7,248 bases of DNA from Pseudomonadota bacterium (lineage in GTDB: Bacteria; Pseudomonadota; Alphaproteobacteria; Rhizobiales; Hyphomicrobiaceae): positions 1-7,248 of the forward strand of contig JAKAXS010000132.1 of assembly GCA_021816505.1 (NCBI GenBank). The letters run 5' to 3'. The first letter of the stretch is position 1; each line of letters opens with the position of its first letter. The position numbers and the translations under genes are program-made. Shown piece after piece: positions 1 to 5,773 of this stretch. The notes under the pieces were generated by a model, which was not told where the DNA came from, searched no databases, and saw only the letters and a list, made by a program, of their open reading frames with translations.

Positions 1-251
1 TCGGCAAGCCGGGGCAGTGGCTGGAGATCCTCGGTTGCGGCATGGTGCATCCCAACGTGCTGGCGAACTGCGGACTTGATCCGGAAAAGTACCAGGGCTT
101 CGCGTTCGGCATGGGTCTCGACCGCATCACGATGCTGAAGTACGGCATCCCCGATCTGCGCGCGTTCTTCTCCGCCGACCTGCGCTGGCTGCGCCACTAC
201 GGCTTCTCCGTGCTCGACGTGCCGACGCTGGGCGGCGGGCTGTCGAGCTAG
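1..251 (+). CDS. pheS: Phenylalanyl-tRNA synthetase alpha subunit, C-terminal end (partial)
   Basis: Only the last 82 codons are present; the reading frame enters at base 3 with GKPGQWLEILGCGMVHPNVL and ends at TAG 249-251. PheS is the catalytic subunit of the cytoplasmic (alpha-beta)2 enzyme that charges tRNA-Phe. The visible part is the end of the class II aminoacyl-tRNA synthetase core: the GCGMVHPNVL strand, then motif 3 in FAFGMGLDRITMLKYGIPDLR (G-x-G-x-x-R, the ATP-binding arginine), then the family-typical FFSADLRWLRHYGF. The tail SVLDVPTLGGGLSS continues past the point where E. coli PheS ends and is typical of alphaproteobacterial PheS. The next gene downstream is an ABC-F ATPase, not pheT, which usually follows pheS. 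The 5' part lies outside the window. Confidence 0.95.
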   Translation, partial: GKPGQWLEILGCGMVHPNVLANCGLDPEKYQGFAFGMGLDRITMLKYGIPDLRAFFSADLRWLRHYGFSVLDVPTLGGGLSS

Positions 252-275
252 GATCACTATCTTTGAAGGGAGCTT

Positions 276-334
276 CCCTGTCTCCGTCCTTACGGGGAGA
301 GGGCTAGGGTGAGGGGCAGGTTCTGGCGCTGCGG
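276..334 (+). repeat. REP-like palindromic repeat, unit 1 (plus orientation)
   Basis: A 59-bp unit made of an imperfect hairpin (TCTCC at 281-285 against GGGGAGA at 294-300), then CTAGGGTGAGGGGCAG (304-319) and a tail ending in GCGCTGCGG. It aligns almost base for base with the copy at 2361-2420, with five substitutions and one 1-base gap. It lies 24 bp after the pheS stop. The hairpin has no U-run after it, so it is not a classical intrinsic terminator. The GGGGAGAGGG-TAGGGTGAGGGGC core belongs to a repeat seen between genes in many proteobacterial genomes; that statement is from general knowledge, not a search. Confidence 0.85.
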
Positions 335-341
335 TGCGTAG

Positions 342-383
342 CTGCCCCTCACCCCGGCCCTCTCCCCGCGCGCGGGGAGAGGG
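342..383 (-). repeat. REP-like palindromic repeat, unit 2 (inverted), with 26-bp perfect palindrome
   Basis: This is an inverted copy of the neighbouring unit: CTGCCCCTCACCCCGG (342-357) is the reverse complement of 304-319 with two mismatches. The rest, 358-383, is a perfect 26-bp palindrome with arms CCCTCTCCCC and GGGGAGAGGG around GCGCGC. In RNA it can form an 11-bp stem with a CGCG loop. Units 1 and 2 face each other across about 22 bp (320-341), so the whole 276-383 region can also fold as one long hairpin. This head-to-head pairing resembles bipartite REP (BIME-like) arrangements. The outer arm runs into the ribosome binding site of the following gene. Confidence 0.85.
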
Positions 384-385
384 AG
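381..385 (+). promoter_or_regulatory. Shine-Dalgarno of the ABC-F gene, overlapping the repeat
   Basis: GGGAG at 381-385 lies 7 nt before the ATG at 393, which is good spacing for a ribosome binding site and supports that start. Its first three bases are the last three of the 26-bp palindrome (358-383). A second purine stretch, GGAG at 376-379, lies wholly inside the stem. If the hairpin forms in mRNA, part of the site would be paired. Confidence 0.6.
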
Positions 386-392
386 AACACCG

Positions 393-2207
393 ATGGCGCC
401 ACCGCTGCTGACACTGAAAGACATCCACCTCACGTTCGGCGGCGCACCGCTGCTGGCGGGGGCGGAGCTGAATGTCGAGCCGGGGGAACGCACGTGTCTC
501 GTCGGACGCAACGGCTCGGGCAAGTCGACGCTGATGCGCATCGCGGCCGGCCAAGTGCAGCCGGACAGCGGCGAACGCTTCATGCATCCCAACGCGTCGG
601 TGCGTTACCTGACGCAGGAGGCCGACTTCGACGGCTTCGAGACGACGCTGGCATATGTCGAGGCGGGGCTTGGTCCGCTCGATGATGCGTATCGCGCGCG
701 CTATCTGCTGACCGAGCTGGGTTTGACGGGTGACGAAAATCCAGCCCGGCTTTCGGGCGGCGAGGCAAGGCGCGCGGCGTTGGCGCGCGTGCTGGCGCCG
801 CAGCCGGACGTGTTGCTGCTCGACGAACCGACGAACCATCTCGATCTGCCGGCGATCGAATGGCTGGAACAGGAACTGAAGGGCCTCAAGTCGGCGATCG
901 TTCTGATCAGCCATGACCGGCGGTTCCTGGAAAACCTGTCGCGCGCCACCGTCTGGCTCGATCGCGGCGTGACGCGCCGCATGGAGCAGAGCTTCGCCAA
1001 CTTCGAAGGCTGGCGCGACAAGGTGCTGGAAGAGGAAGAACAGGAGCGCCACAAGCTCGATCGCAAGATCGTGCGCGAAGACCAGTGGATGCACGGCGGC
1101 GTGACCGCGCGGCGCAAGCGCAACGTGCGGCGCGTGCGCGAGCTTCGCCAGATGCGCGAGGACCGGCGCGAGCAACGGCACGTGCAAGGCAACGTGCAAC
1201 TGGCGGCGGCGGAAGGCGGCACGTCGAGCCGGTTGATCGTCGAGGCCGACGGAATCTCCAAGGCCTTCGGCGCGACGACGATCGTCAAGGATTTCTCGAC
1301 GCGTATTCTGCGCGGCGACCGCGTGGGGCTCGTGGGACCCAACGGCGCAGGCAAGACGACACTACTGAAAATGTTGACCGGGCAGCTGGAGCCGGACGGC
1401 GGCAGCATCAAGCTTGGCGTCAGCCTGGAGATGGTGACGCTGGACCAGCGGCGCGACGAGCTGAAGCCGGAGTGGACCGTGGGCGACGCGCTGACGGGCG
1501 GTCGCGGCGACCAGGTGGTGATCAACGGCAAGGCGCGTCACGTCGCCAGTTACATGAAGGATTTCCTCTTCTCGTCCGAGCAGGTGCGCACGCCGCTACG
1601 CGTGCTCTCCGGCGGCGAGCGCGGCCGGTTGATGCTGGCGCGCGCGCTGGCGAAGCCCTCCAACGTCCTGGTGCTCGACGAGCCGACCAACGATCTCGAC
1701 CTGGAAACGCTCGACCTGCTGCAGGAGCTGCTGGCCGACTACGCCGGCACGGTCCTGCTGATCAGCCACGACCGTGACTTCCTCGACCGCGTGGTGACGA
1801 GCGTGATCGCCGCCGAGGGCGACGGGCAGTGGATGGAGTACGCCGGCGGTTATTCCGACATGCTGACGCAGCGCCGCGGCAAAGGTCCTGCGGCGGCGGC
1901 TGAAGCGAAGCCGGCCGCGAAACAGGTGACTACGAAGTCAGCAGATGCGTCCGCCCCCATGGCCGCGAAGCGCAAGCTCTCCTTCAAGGAGAGCCACGCG
2001 CTGAAAACGCTGCCGGAGACGATCGACAAACTGTCGGCCGAGATCGCCGGCCTGCAAGGCAAGGTCGGCGACGCCGGTTTCTATACGCGCGACCCCGCGG
2101 GATTTGCGGCGGCGACAGCGCGGCTCGGCGCCGCGGAGGCCGAGCTTTCGGCAGCCGAGACGCAGTGGCTGGAACTGGAAATGCTGCGCGAAGAGCTGGG
2201 TGCCTGA
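393..2207 (+). CDS. uup: ABC-F family ATPase, Uup type
   Basis: A 604-residue soluble protein with two ABC ATPase domains in tandem and no membrane segments, as in ABC-F proteins that act on the ribosome. Domain 1 has Walker A GRNGSGKS (38-45), signature LSGGE (120-124), Walker B with LLLDEPTNHLDL (141-152) and H-loop SHD (173-175). Domain 2 has Walker A GPNGAGKT (315-322), signature LSGGE (405-409), Walker B LVLDEPTNDLDL (426-437) and SHD (458-460). Between them lies a basic, charged linker (about 200-275, with ARRKRNVRRVRELRQ), the region that reaches toward the P-site tRNA in ABC-F factors. An Ala/Lys-rich spacer (about 495-528) leads to a helical C-terminal coiled coil (about 529-602), the hallmark of Uup as opposed to EttA. 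E. coli Uup is linked to 50S assembly, stalled-ribosome resolution and precise excision of transposons; the exact role here is inferred. The ATG at 393 has GGGAG 7 nt upstream. Confidence 0.93.
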   Translation: MAPPLLTLKDIHLTFGGAPLLAGAELNVEPGERTCLVGRNGSGKSTLMRIAAGQVQPDSGERFMHPNASVRYLTQEADFDGFETTLAYVEAGLGPLDDAYRARYLLTELGLTGDENPARLSGGEARRAALARVLAPQPDVLLLDEPTNHLDLPAIEWLEQELKGLKSAIVLISHDRRFLENLSRATVWLDRGVTRRMEQSFANFEGWRDKVLEEEEQERHKLDRKIVREDQWMHGGVTARRKRNVRRVRELRQMREDRREQRHVQGNVQLAAAEGGTSSRLIVEADGISKAFGATTIVKDFSTRILRGDRVGLVGPNGAGKTTLLKMLTGQLEPDGGSIKLGVSLEMVTLDQRRDELKPEWTVGDALTGGRGDQVVINGKARHVASYMKDFLFSSEQVRTPLRVLSGGERGRLMLARALAKPSNVLVLDEPTNDLDLETLDLLQELLADYAGTVLLISHDRDFLDRVVTSVIAAEGDGQWMEYAGGYSDMLTQRRGKGPAAAAEAKPAAKQVTTKSADASAPMAAKRKLSFKESHALKTLPETIDKLSAEIAGLQGKVGDAGFYTRDPAGFAAATARLGAAEAELSAAETQWLELEMLREELGA

Positions 2208-2219
2208 CATTCGCGGCGC

Positions 2220-2308
2220 GTAGGTTGGTTCGAGCCCCCTTGTGAGACCCAACACGTTCCAGGTCGTGCCGTGAATTGTAGGGTCGCGCTACGCTTGACC
2301 CAACCTAC
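2220..2308. repeat. Interspersed inverted repeat of the 'TAGGTTGGGT...ACCCAACCTA' type
   Basis: Starting 12 bp after the ABC-F stop, GTAGGTTGG (2220-2228) is matched in reverse by CCAACCTAC (2300-2308). The right half, GTAGGGTCGCGCTACGC (2278-2294) running into TTGACCCAACCTAC, can fold on itself through GGGTC/GACCC. The left half has an internal GTTGG...CCAAC pairing (2224-2252). Read on the minus strand, the right half encodes VGWVKRSAT, a peptide I recognise from spurious open frames over a repeat found in many bacterial genomes. It may serve as a transcript end between the two convergent genes, but no U-run follows the stems. The family assignment is from memory. Confidence 0.65.
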
Positions 2309-2360
2309 CTGTCGGCTATGCGAAAAACTGCGGCCGATGCATTCGATGCTGGCCCGCATT

Positions 2361-2420
2361 CCCTCTCCCCGTCCTTCACGGGGAGAGGGTTAGGGTGAGG
2401 GGCAGGATCTGGCGCGGCGG
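2361..2420 (+). repeat. REP-like palindromic repeat, single copy
   Basis: Second occurrence in the window of the repeat seen at 276-334. The hairpin CCCTCTCCCCGT / ACGGGGAGAGGG (2361-2372 and 2378-2389) is a perfect 12-bp stem with loop CCTTC, followed by TTAGGGTGAGGGGCAGG and a tail ending GGCGCGGCGG. It sits in the convergent gap between the ABC-F gene (+) and the glycosyltransferase gene (-). Unlike the first occurrence it has no inverted partner. In this position it could block transcription read-through or exonucleases, as REP elements do elsewhere; that role is inferred. Confidence 0.85.
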
Positions 2421-2480
2421 CGACAATTTTCCCCGGCACCGTCGACGAAGGCGAAGATGCAATTGCGTAAACCGGAGAGC

Positions 2481-3800
2481 TTACATCACCGGTTTGCCGT
2501 CGCCGGAGTAAGGCAGCGTCGCGCTGCCACCGGTCGGCGAAAGATGGCCCATAACGGCTGCACTTTGCGTTGGTTTGGAGCGCCCCGTATCCGGGCTGTA
2601 ACGATGAAGCCGCTCGACAAGCGGTGCCACGGCCGTGAGAATTTCGAATTCGGCGGCCACCTTGGCTCGACCGGCGGCGCCTAGGCGATCACGGAGCTCG
2701 GCATCGAGAAGCACCTTGACGAGCGTGCTCGCCAGGTCATCCCAGTTCGCCGGCGTGAACAACACGCCGCTCACCCCGTCGGTCACCAGTTCGGGTACAC
2801 CCGCGACGCGCGGTGCGACGACGGCTAGGCCGAGGCCCATCGCCTCCATCAGCGCGACCGGAAGCCCTTCCATGAAGCTCGACAGCACAAGTACGTCCGA
2901 GCGCGCGATCTGCTTCAGCGTTTCCTGCTCCGCCATCGCGCCGAGCAGCTGAACACGGCTGGCCAGGTTCAGCGATTCGATCGCGTCCTCAATCTCGGCG
3001 CGCAGCGGGCCGTCGCCCACCAGCACGAGTTCTGCGTCGGCTCCGCCGGCTAGTGCCGTCTTGAACGCCCGCAACAAACCGAAGTGGCCTTTCTCTTCCG
3101 ACAATCGGGCGACGCAGATGATGCGCAACCGCCCGCCGGCCTCACGCTTGCGCTCGCGCTGCGGCAACGCATTGAGATCGACGCCGCACCGATTGATGAA
3201 CATCTTGTCCCAGTGATCTTTGCCAACGGTGCGCATCGCCTGCGCGCAGCCGAAGTTCGAGACGCAGGCGACGTAGTCGGCGGCGGCGATCTTCGCGCCA
3301 AGCAAGTGGCCGGCCGGGTAGTCGGTATCCGACGTGCCATGCAGCGTCAGCCCCCAGGGCATGCCGAGAAAGCGCGAGGCAAGATACCCGGCAATGGCGC
3401 CGGCGTTGGCGAAGTGAATGTGCAGCAGATCGATCTGCCGCCATTGCAATTCGTCCGCGAGCACGATGGCCTCAGCGAAGTATACGAACGACCAGGCAAA
3501 CGACCGCACGCCGGGCACACGATGTCGGAATGCGGCAGCGAGCGTCGCGGCATACCGCAGAGGCCCTCTCACCAGGGCCCTGACATGCGCGCTCACATAG
3601 CGAGCAGCTCCGGCGCGCAGGATGCAGAATGTATCCGCTGCCGACGCCCGCTCCGCCGTGGTCGCGTCCGGGGCTAGTCCGGCGTCGCGAATGCTGAACG
3701 TGTGGATGTCGATGCCGCATTCGCGGACGGCCTGGACCTCGCGGCGGATGAAGCTGAGCGATGGCCCGGGGTACTGGCTGACGAGGTAGGCAACGCGCAT
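2481..3800 (-). CDS. GT4-family glycosyltransferase (exopolysaccharide type)
   Basis: A 439-residue GT-B glycosyltransferase, probably cytoplasmic or membrane-peripheral, transferring a sugar from a nucleotide donor during surface polysaccharide assembly. The N-terminal acceptor domain opens with MRVAYLVSQYPGPSLSFIRR, similar to WcaL/AmsK-like enzymes; LLHIHFANAGAIAGYLA (125-141) and LTLHGTSDTD (151-160) are typical of this group. The donor domain has ARLSEEKGH (R232 and K237, phosphate-binding positions of GT4), VGDGPLR (261-267) and EGLPVALME (311-319), the EX7E motif, followed by AGVPELV. Residues from about 403 form a Ser/Thr/Gly-rich tail past the usual family end. A TTG at 3806 could extend the frame by two codons, but GAGGG at 3813-3809 is 8 nt from the ATG at 3800 and only 2 nt from the TTG, so the ATG is chosen. 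It starts 2 nt after the deacetylase stop, so the two are very likely co-translated. Donor and acceptor sugars cannot be told. Confidence 0.9.
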   Translation of the reverse strand: MRVAYLVSQYPGPSLSFIRREVQAVRECGIDIHTFSIRDAGLAPDATTAERASAADTFCILRAGAARYVSAHVRALVRGPLRYAATLAAAFRHRVPGVRSFAWSFVYFAEAIVLADELQWRQIDLLHIHFANAGAIAGYLASRFLGMPWGLTLHGTSDTDYPAGHLLGAKIAAADYVACVSNFGCAQAMRTVGKDHWDKMFINRCGVDLNALPQRERKREAGGRLRIICVARLSEEKGHFGLLRAFKTALAGGADAELVLVGDGPLRAEIEDAIESLNLASRVQLLGAMAEQETLKQIARSDVLVLSSFMEGLPVALMEAMGLGLAVVAPRVAGVPELVTDGVSGVLFTPANWDDLASTLVKVLLDAELRDRLGAAGRAKVAAEFEILTAVAPLVERLHRYSPDTGRSKPTQSAAVMGHLSPTGGSATLPYSGDGKPVM

Positions 3801-3802
3801 GC

Positions 3803-4825
3803 TCAAGTCCCTCGCAGAGCGTTGGAGAGACGCAGGTGCAGAGCTTGCGCTGCAAGCCGTCCGTTTCCACGCCGCGCGAAGCGGCCCTGCATGTCAAAGC
3901 GGCGCAACTGCAGGGGGGCAGCATGGCGCGCATTTAATCCGGGCTGCGTCGTCGTGGCGAAGCGATAACCGGCGCGTTCCACGGCGGCCATAACGCGCGC
4001 ATCGTGATCGCCGTTGGGATAACAGAACGACAAGATAGGCGTGCCCAGCTTCTGTTCCAGAGCTTCGCGTGAACCGGCCAGTTCATCGATCAGTTCGCCA
4101 TCGGTTGCCAAAGGCAAGATCGGGTGGCTGCGCGTATGGGAGCCGATTTCGTGCCCATCGGACTGCAGCTGTTTCAAATCCTGCCAGGACATGATGCCGT
4201 CCCAGTTCGGTCGATGCGCGCCGCCCGACAGCTCGACCACGCGCGCGATCAATGCATCGCGCTCGGACGGCCGCAGCAGTTTTGTCGCTTCCACGATGCC
4301 CTGAACCGTCCGATCCGTGTCGGCGGGCAAGCCAAGCGCCACGATATCCAGCTGCCGCAAGCCGCCGGGCAGATGAGCCAAGGCAAAGCCAAGCCGGTCG
4401 TGCCACAGCGGAGTATTGTGTTCTGTCGCGTCCGAGACCGCAAAAAAGGTTCCGCGAACGCCGTGGGCGCGCAGCACCGGTGCGGCATATTCCAGGTTAT
4501 CGCGCTGCCCGTCGTCAAACGTGATCGCAGCCAGTGGTTTGTCCGGCACCTCACCGGCCCGAAGGCGCCCGGCAACCGCTGCAAGCGTGTCGAGGGTGTA
4601 GTGCTGGGCCATTACGCCGGTGATGAAGTCGAGTTCGTCAGGCGACACCACGAGCCCGGGAAGGGGATACTCCGCACGCAGATAGTTGGGGAGTACCCGG
4701 TGCAGGGCTACGATGGTCAGGCGCCCGCGGGCCGAACGGGCAGGACGTGTCAGACCGAAGCGATGCAATACATCACCGGCGATATCCCGCACTTGAAGCC
4801 GGACACTATGCGCAACGCTAACCAT
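3803..4825 (-). CDS. Polysaccharide deacetylase, NodB-homology (CE4) family
   Basis: A 340-residue protein (from the ATG at 4825) with the NodB/CE4 fold that removes N- or O-acetyl groups from polysaccharides using a bound divalent metal. ITFDDGQRDN (101-110) holds the catalytic base D104 and the metal ligand D105. HTRSH (230-234) is the H-x3-H metal-binding motif. FCYPNGDHD (267-275) fills the third-motif position in the form used by exopolysaccharide-linked members. LTIVALHRVLP (36-46) is the usual first strand of this subgroup. There is no obvious signal peptide or transmembrane helix, so a cytoplasmic or non-classically located enzyme is possible. The frame stays open upstream to TTG 4864; a TTG at about 4840 has GGAAG 7 nt before it, while the ATG at 4825 has only a weak purine stretch, so the start is uncertain by up to 13 codons. 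It is first of a two-gene set with the glycosyltransferase. Confidence 0.88.
   Translation of the reverse strand: MVSVAHSVRLQVRDIAGDVLHRFGLTRPARSARGRLTIVALHRVLPNYLRAEYPLPGLVVSPDELDFITGVMAQHYTLDTLAAVAGRLRAGEVPDKPLAAITFDDGQRDNLEYAAPVLRAHGVRGTFFAVSDATEHNTPLWHDRLGFALAHLPGGLRQLDIVALGLPADTDRTVQGIVEATKLLRPSERDALIARVVELSGGAHRPNWDGIMSWQDLKQLQSDGHEIGSHTRSHPILPLATDGELIDELAGSREALEQKLGTPILSFCYPNGDHDARVMAAVERAGYRFATTTQPGLNARHAAPLQLRRFDMQGRFARRGNGRLAAQALHLRLSNALRGT
3809..3813 (-). promoter_or_regulatory. Ribosome binding site of the glycosyltransferase gene
   Basis: The minus strand reads GAGGG here, 8 nt before the ATG at 3800-3798. It lies within the last codons of the deacetylase gene, which ends in TGA at 3805-3803. 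It decides between the ATG and the TTG two codons upstream. Confidence 0.6.
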
Positions 4826-5019
4826 GGCTTGCTGCGTGGTGATCAAGATTACACTTCCGCACAATGCAATACCGCATGATGCGCTAACATATTATTAATT
4901 ATCGACCTTTTGGATCGGCCGAATCGCAGGCGTAACGCATGCGGAGCTTTACCCAGGACGCCTCCAAGGGTTGGGACTTAGCCGCAGGGCATCGTCCGGT
5001 GTCGCTCGTTCCATGCAAC
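4826..5019. other. Intergenic region with an AT-rich tract upstream of the deacetylase
   Basis: No gene is supported between the deacetylase start and the efp terminator. The striking part is an AT-rich run around 4886-4910 (ACATATTATTAATTAT) inside DNA that is otherwise GC-rich. It lies 60-85 bp upstream of the deacetylase ATG, where a promoter or regulator site for the polysaccharide pair would be expected. I looked for paired -35/-10 hexamers on the minus strand (for example TAATAT, or TTGCAT with TAATCT) and found none with acceptable spacing, so no promoter is claimed. Confidence 0.35.
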
Positions 5020-5046
5020 AAAAAGGCCAGACCTCGCGGCCTGGCC
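5020..5046 (-). terminator. Rho-independent terminator of efp
   Basis: On the minus strand the RNA reads GGCCAGGCC - GCGA - GGUCUGGCC followed by UUUUU. This is a 9-bp stem with one G-U pair, closed by a GNRA tetraloop and followed at once by a U-run. It begins 26 nt after the efp stop codon and is oriented to end efp transcription before the deacetylase gene. This separates efp from the polysaccharide pair as transcription units. Confidence 0.88.
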
Positions 5047-5071
5047 CTGAACGTTCGCCGGAAGGCGCGTC

Positions 5072-5641
5072 TCAATCCTTCGCGCGTTCCACGTAGCTGC
5101 CGTCGGTCGTCATGACGACGACGCGGGTGCCGGAGCCGATGTGCGGCGGAACCATGATGCGGGCGCCGTTGGAAAGTTTGGCGGGCTTGTAGGACGACGA
5201 GGCGGTCTGCCCCTTCACGACGGGATCGGCCTCGACGATCTCGAAGACCACGCGCGCCGGCAACTCGATGGCGATCGGATTGCCCTCGAACAGCGAGACG
5301 GTGCACGTCATGCCGTCCTGCAGCCACTGCGACTGCTCGCCCAGCACGTCCTTCGTCACCACGATCTGGTCATAGGACTCCGGCTGCATGAAGTTGAAGC
5401 CCATGTCGTCCTCGTAGAGAAAGTTGAAGTCCTTCTCCTCGAGATAGGCCCGCTCCACCTGATCGGTCGTGCGATAGCGCTCCGTCACCTTCACGCCGTC
5501 GGAGATGCGGCGCAGCTCCAGATGCGTGACGGGCGTGCCCTTGCCGGGATGAATGTTCTCGGCATGGATGACGACGGCCAGTTTTCCTTCCAGATCCAGA
5601 ACGTTACCCTTGCGAACCGTGCTCGCGATCACTTTAACCAC
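5072..5641 (-). CDS. efp: Translation elongation factor P
   Basis: A 189-residue EF-P, the usual family length. It binds between the P and E sites of the ribosome and stimulates peptide bond formation at consecutive prolines. The N-terminal KOW-like domain contains AENIHPGKGTPV, with Lys34 at the tip of the loop that reaches the peptidyl-transferase centre; this is the residue that receives beta-lysine in E. coli. The middle domain includes RTTDQVERAYLEEKDFNFLY. The C-terminal OB domain has PVVKGQTASSSYKPA and ends GSYVERAKD. The start is GTG at 5641, with GGAG at 5654-5651 nine nt upstream; the resulting MVKVIASTVRKGN matches family N-termini. It is divergent from epmA and epmB, which encode its modification enzymes, and a strong terminator follows it. 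Agrobacterium's efp homologue is known as chvH. Confidence 0.97.
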   Translation of the reverse strand: MVKVIASTVRKGNVLDLEGKLAVVIHAENIHPGKGTPVTHLELRRISDGVKVTERYRTTDQVERAYLEEKDFNFLYEDDMGFNFMQPESYDQIVVTKDVLGEQSQWLQDGMTCTVSLFEGNPIAIELPARVVFEIVEADPVVKGQTASSSYKPAKLSNGARIMVPPHIGSGTRVVVMTTDGSYVERAKD

Positions 5642-5773
5642 TGTCGTCGTCTCCGTTTATTGGCCGCAGGCTCGCCCGCTTGGAAAGCGGCGGCGCAGCC
5701 ATTTGGGGTGAATCTGGCGTGGTTCTACTCTTTCCGCTTGCGAAGGCCAAGTGCGACGCGGCATGAAGCCTAA
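5642..5773. promoter_or_regulatory. Divergent intergenic region between efp and epmA, candidate overlapping promoters
   Basis: This 132-bp gap must hold the 5' signals for both efp (-) and epmA-epmB (+). A weak sigma70-like pair on the plus strand is TTGGGG (5703-5708) and TACTCT (5726-5731), 17 bp apart. On the minus strand TTGGCC (5750-5745) and TAGAAC (5727-5722) are also 17 bp apart, so the two would share DNA. Each matches consensus only partly, and such matches arise by chance. A perfect 6-bp hairpin, CCGCTT-GGA-AAGCGG (5676-5690), lies in the likely efp leader. Confidence 0.3.

Noticed and set aside
276..303. Hairpin after pheS as an intrinsic terminator
   Set aside because: The stem is imperfect and is followed by GC-rich sequence with no U-run; it is better explained as part of the repeat.
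290..592. Small minus-strand open frame ending in LPLTLALSP
   Set aside because: Its C-terminal part is translated REP-like repeat, a familiar spurious peptide, and the rest is antisense to uup.
701..1531. Minus-strand open frame (276 codons) inside uup
   Set aside because: Shadow of the ABC-F gene; Ser/Arg-rich product without motifs.
2081..2359. Small minus-strand open frame with VGWVKRSAT
   Set aside because: The peptide comes from the interspersed repeat at 2220-2308, and the rest overlaps the 3' end of uup in antisense.
276..2420. CRISPR array
   Set aside because: The repeats are too few, too far apart and partly inverted, with no regular spacers.
3801..3806. TTG start at 3806 for the glycosyltransferase, giving an overlap with the deacetylase stop
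   Set aside because: The GAGGG site is only 2 nt from this TTG but 8 nt from the ATG at 3800.
4124..4879. Plus-strand open frame (251 codons) opposite the deacetylase
   Set aside because: The minus frame carries the NodB motifs TFDDG and HTRSH; the plus frame shows nothing recognisable.
4826..5071. tRNA or other structured RNA gene
   Set aside because: Apart from the terminator I could find no cloverleaf, TTCGA-type T-loop or other conserved RNA element.
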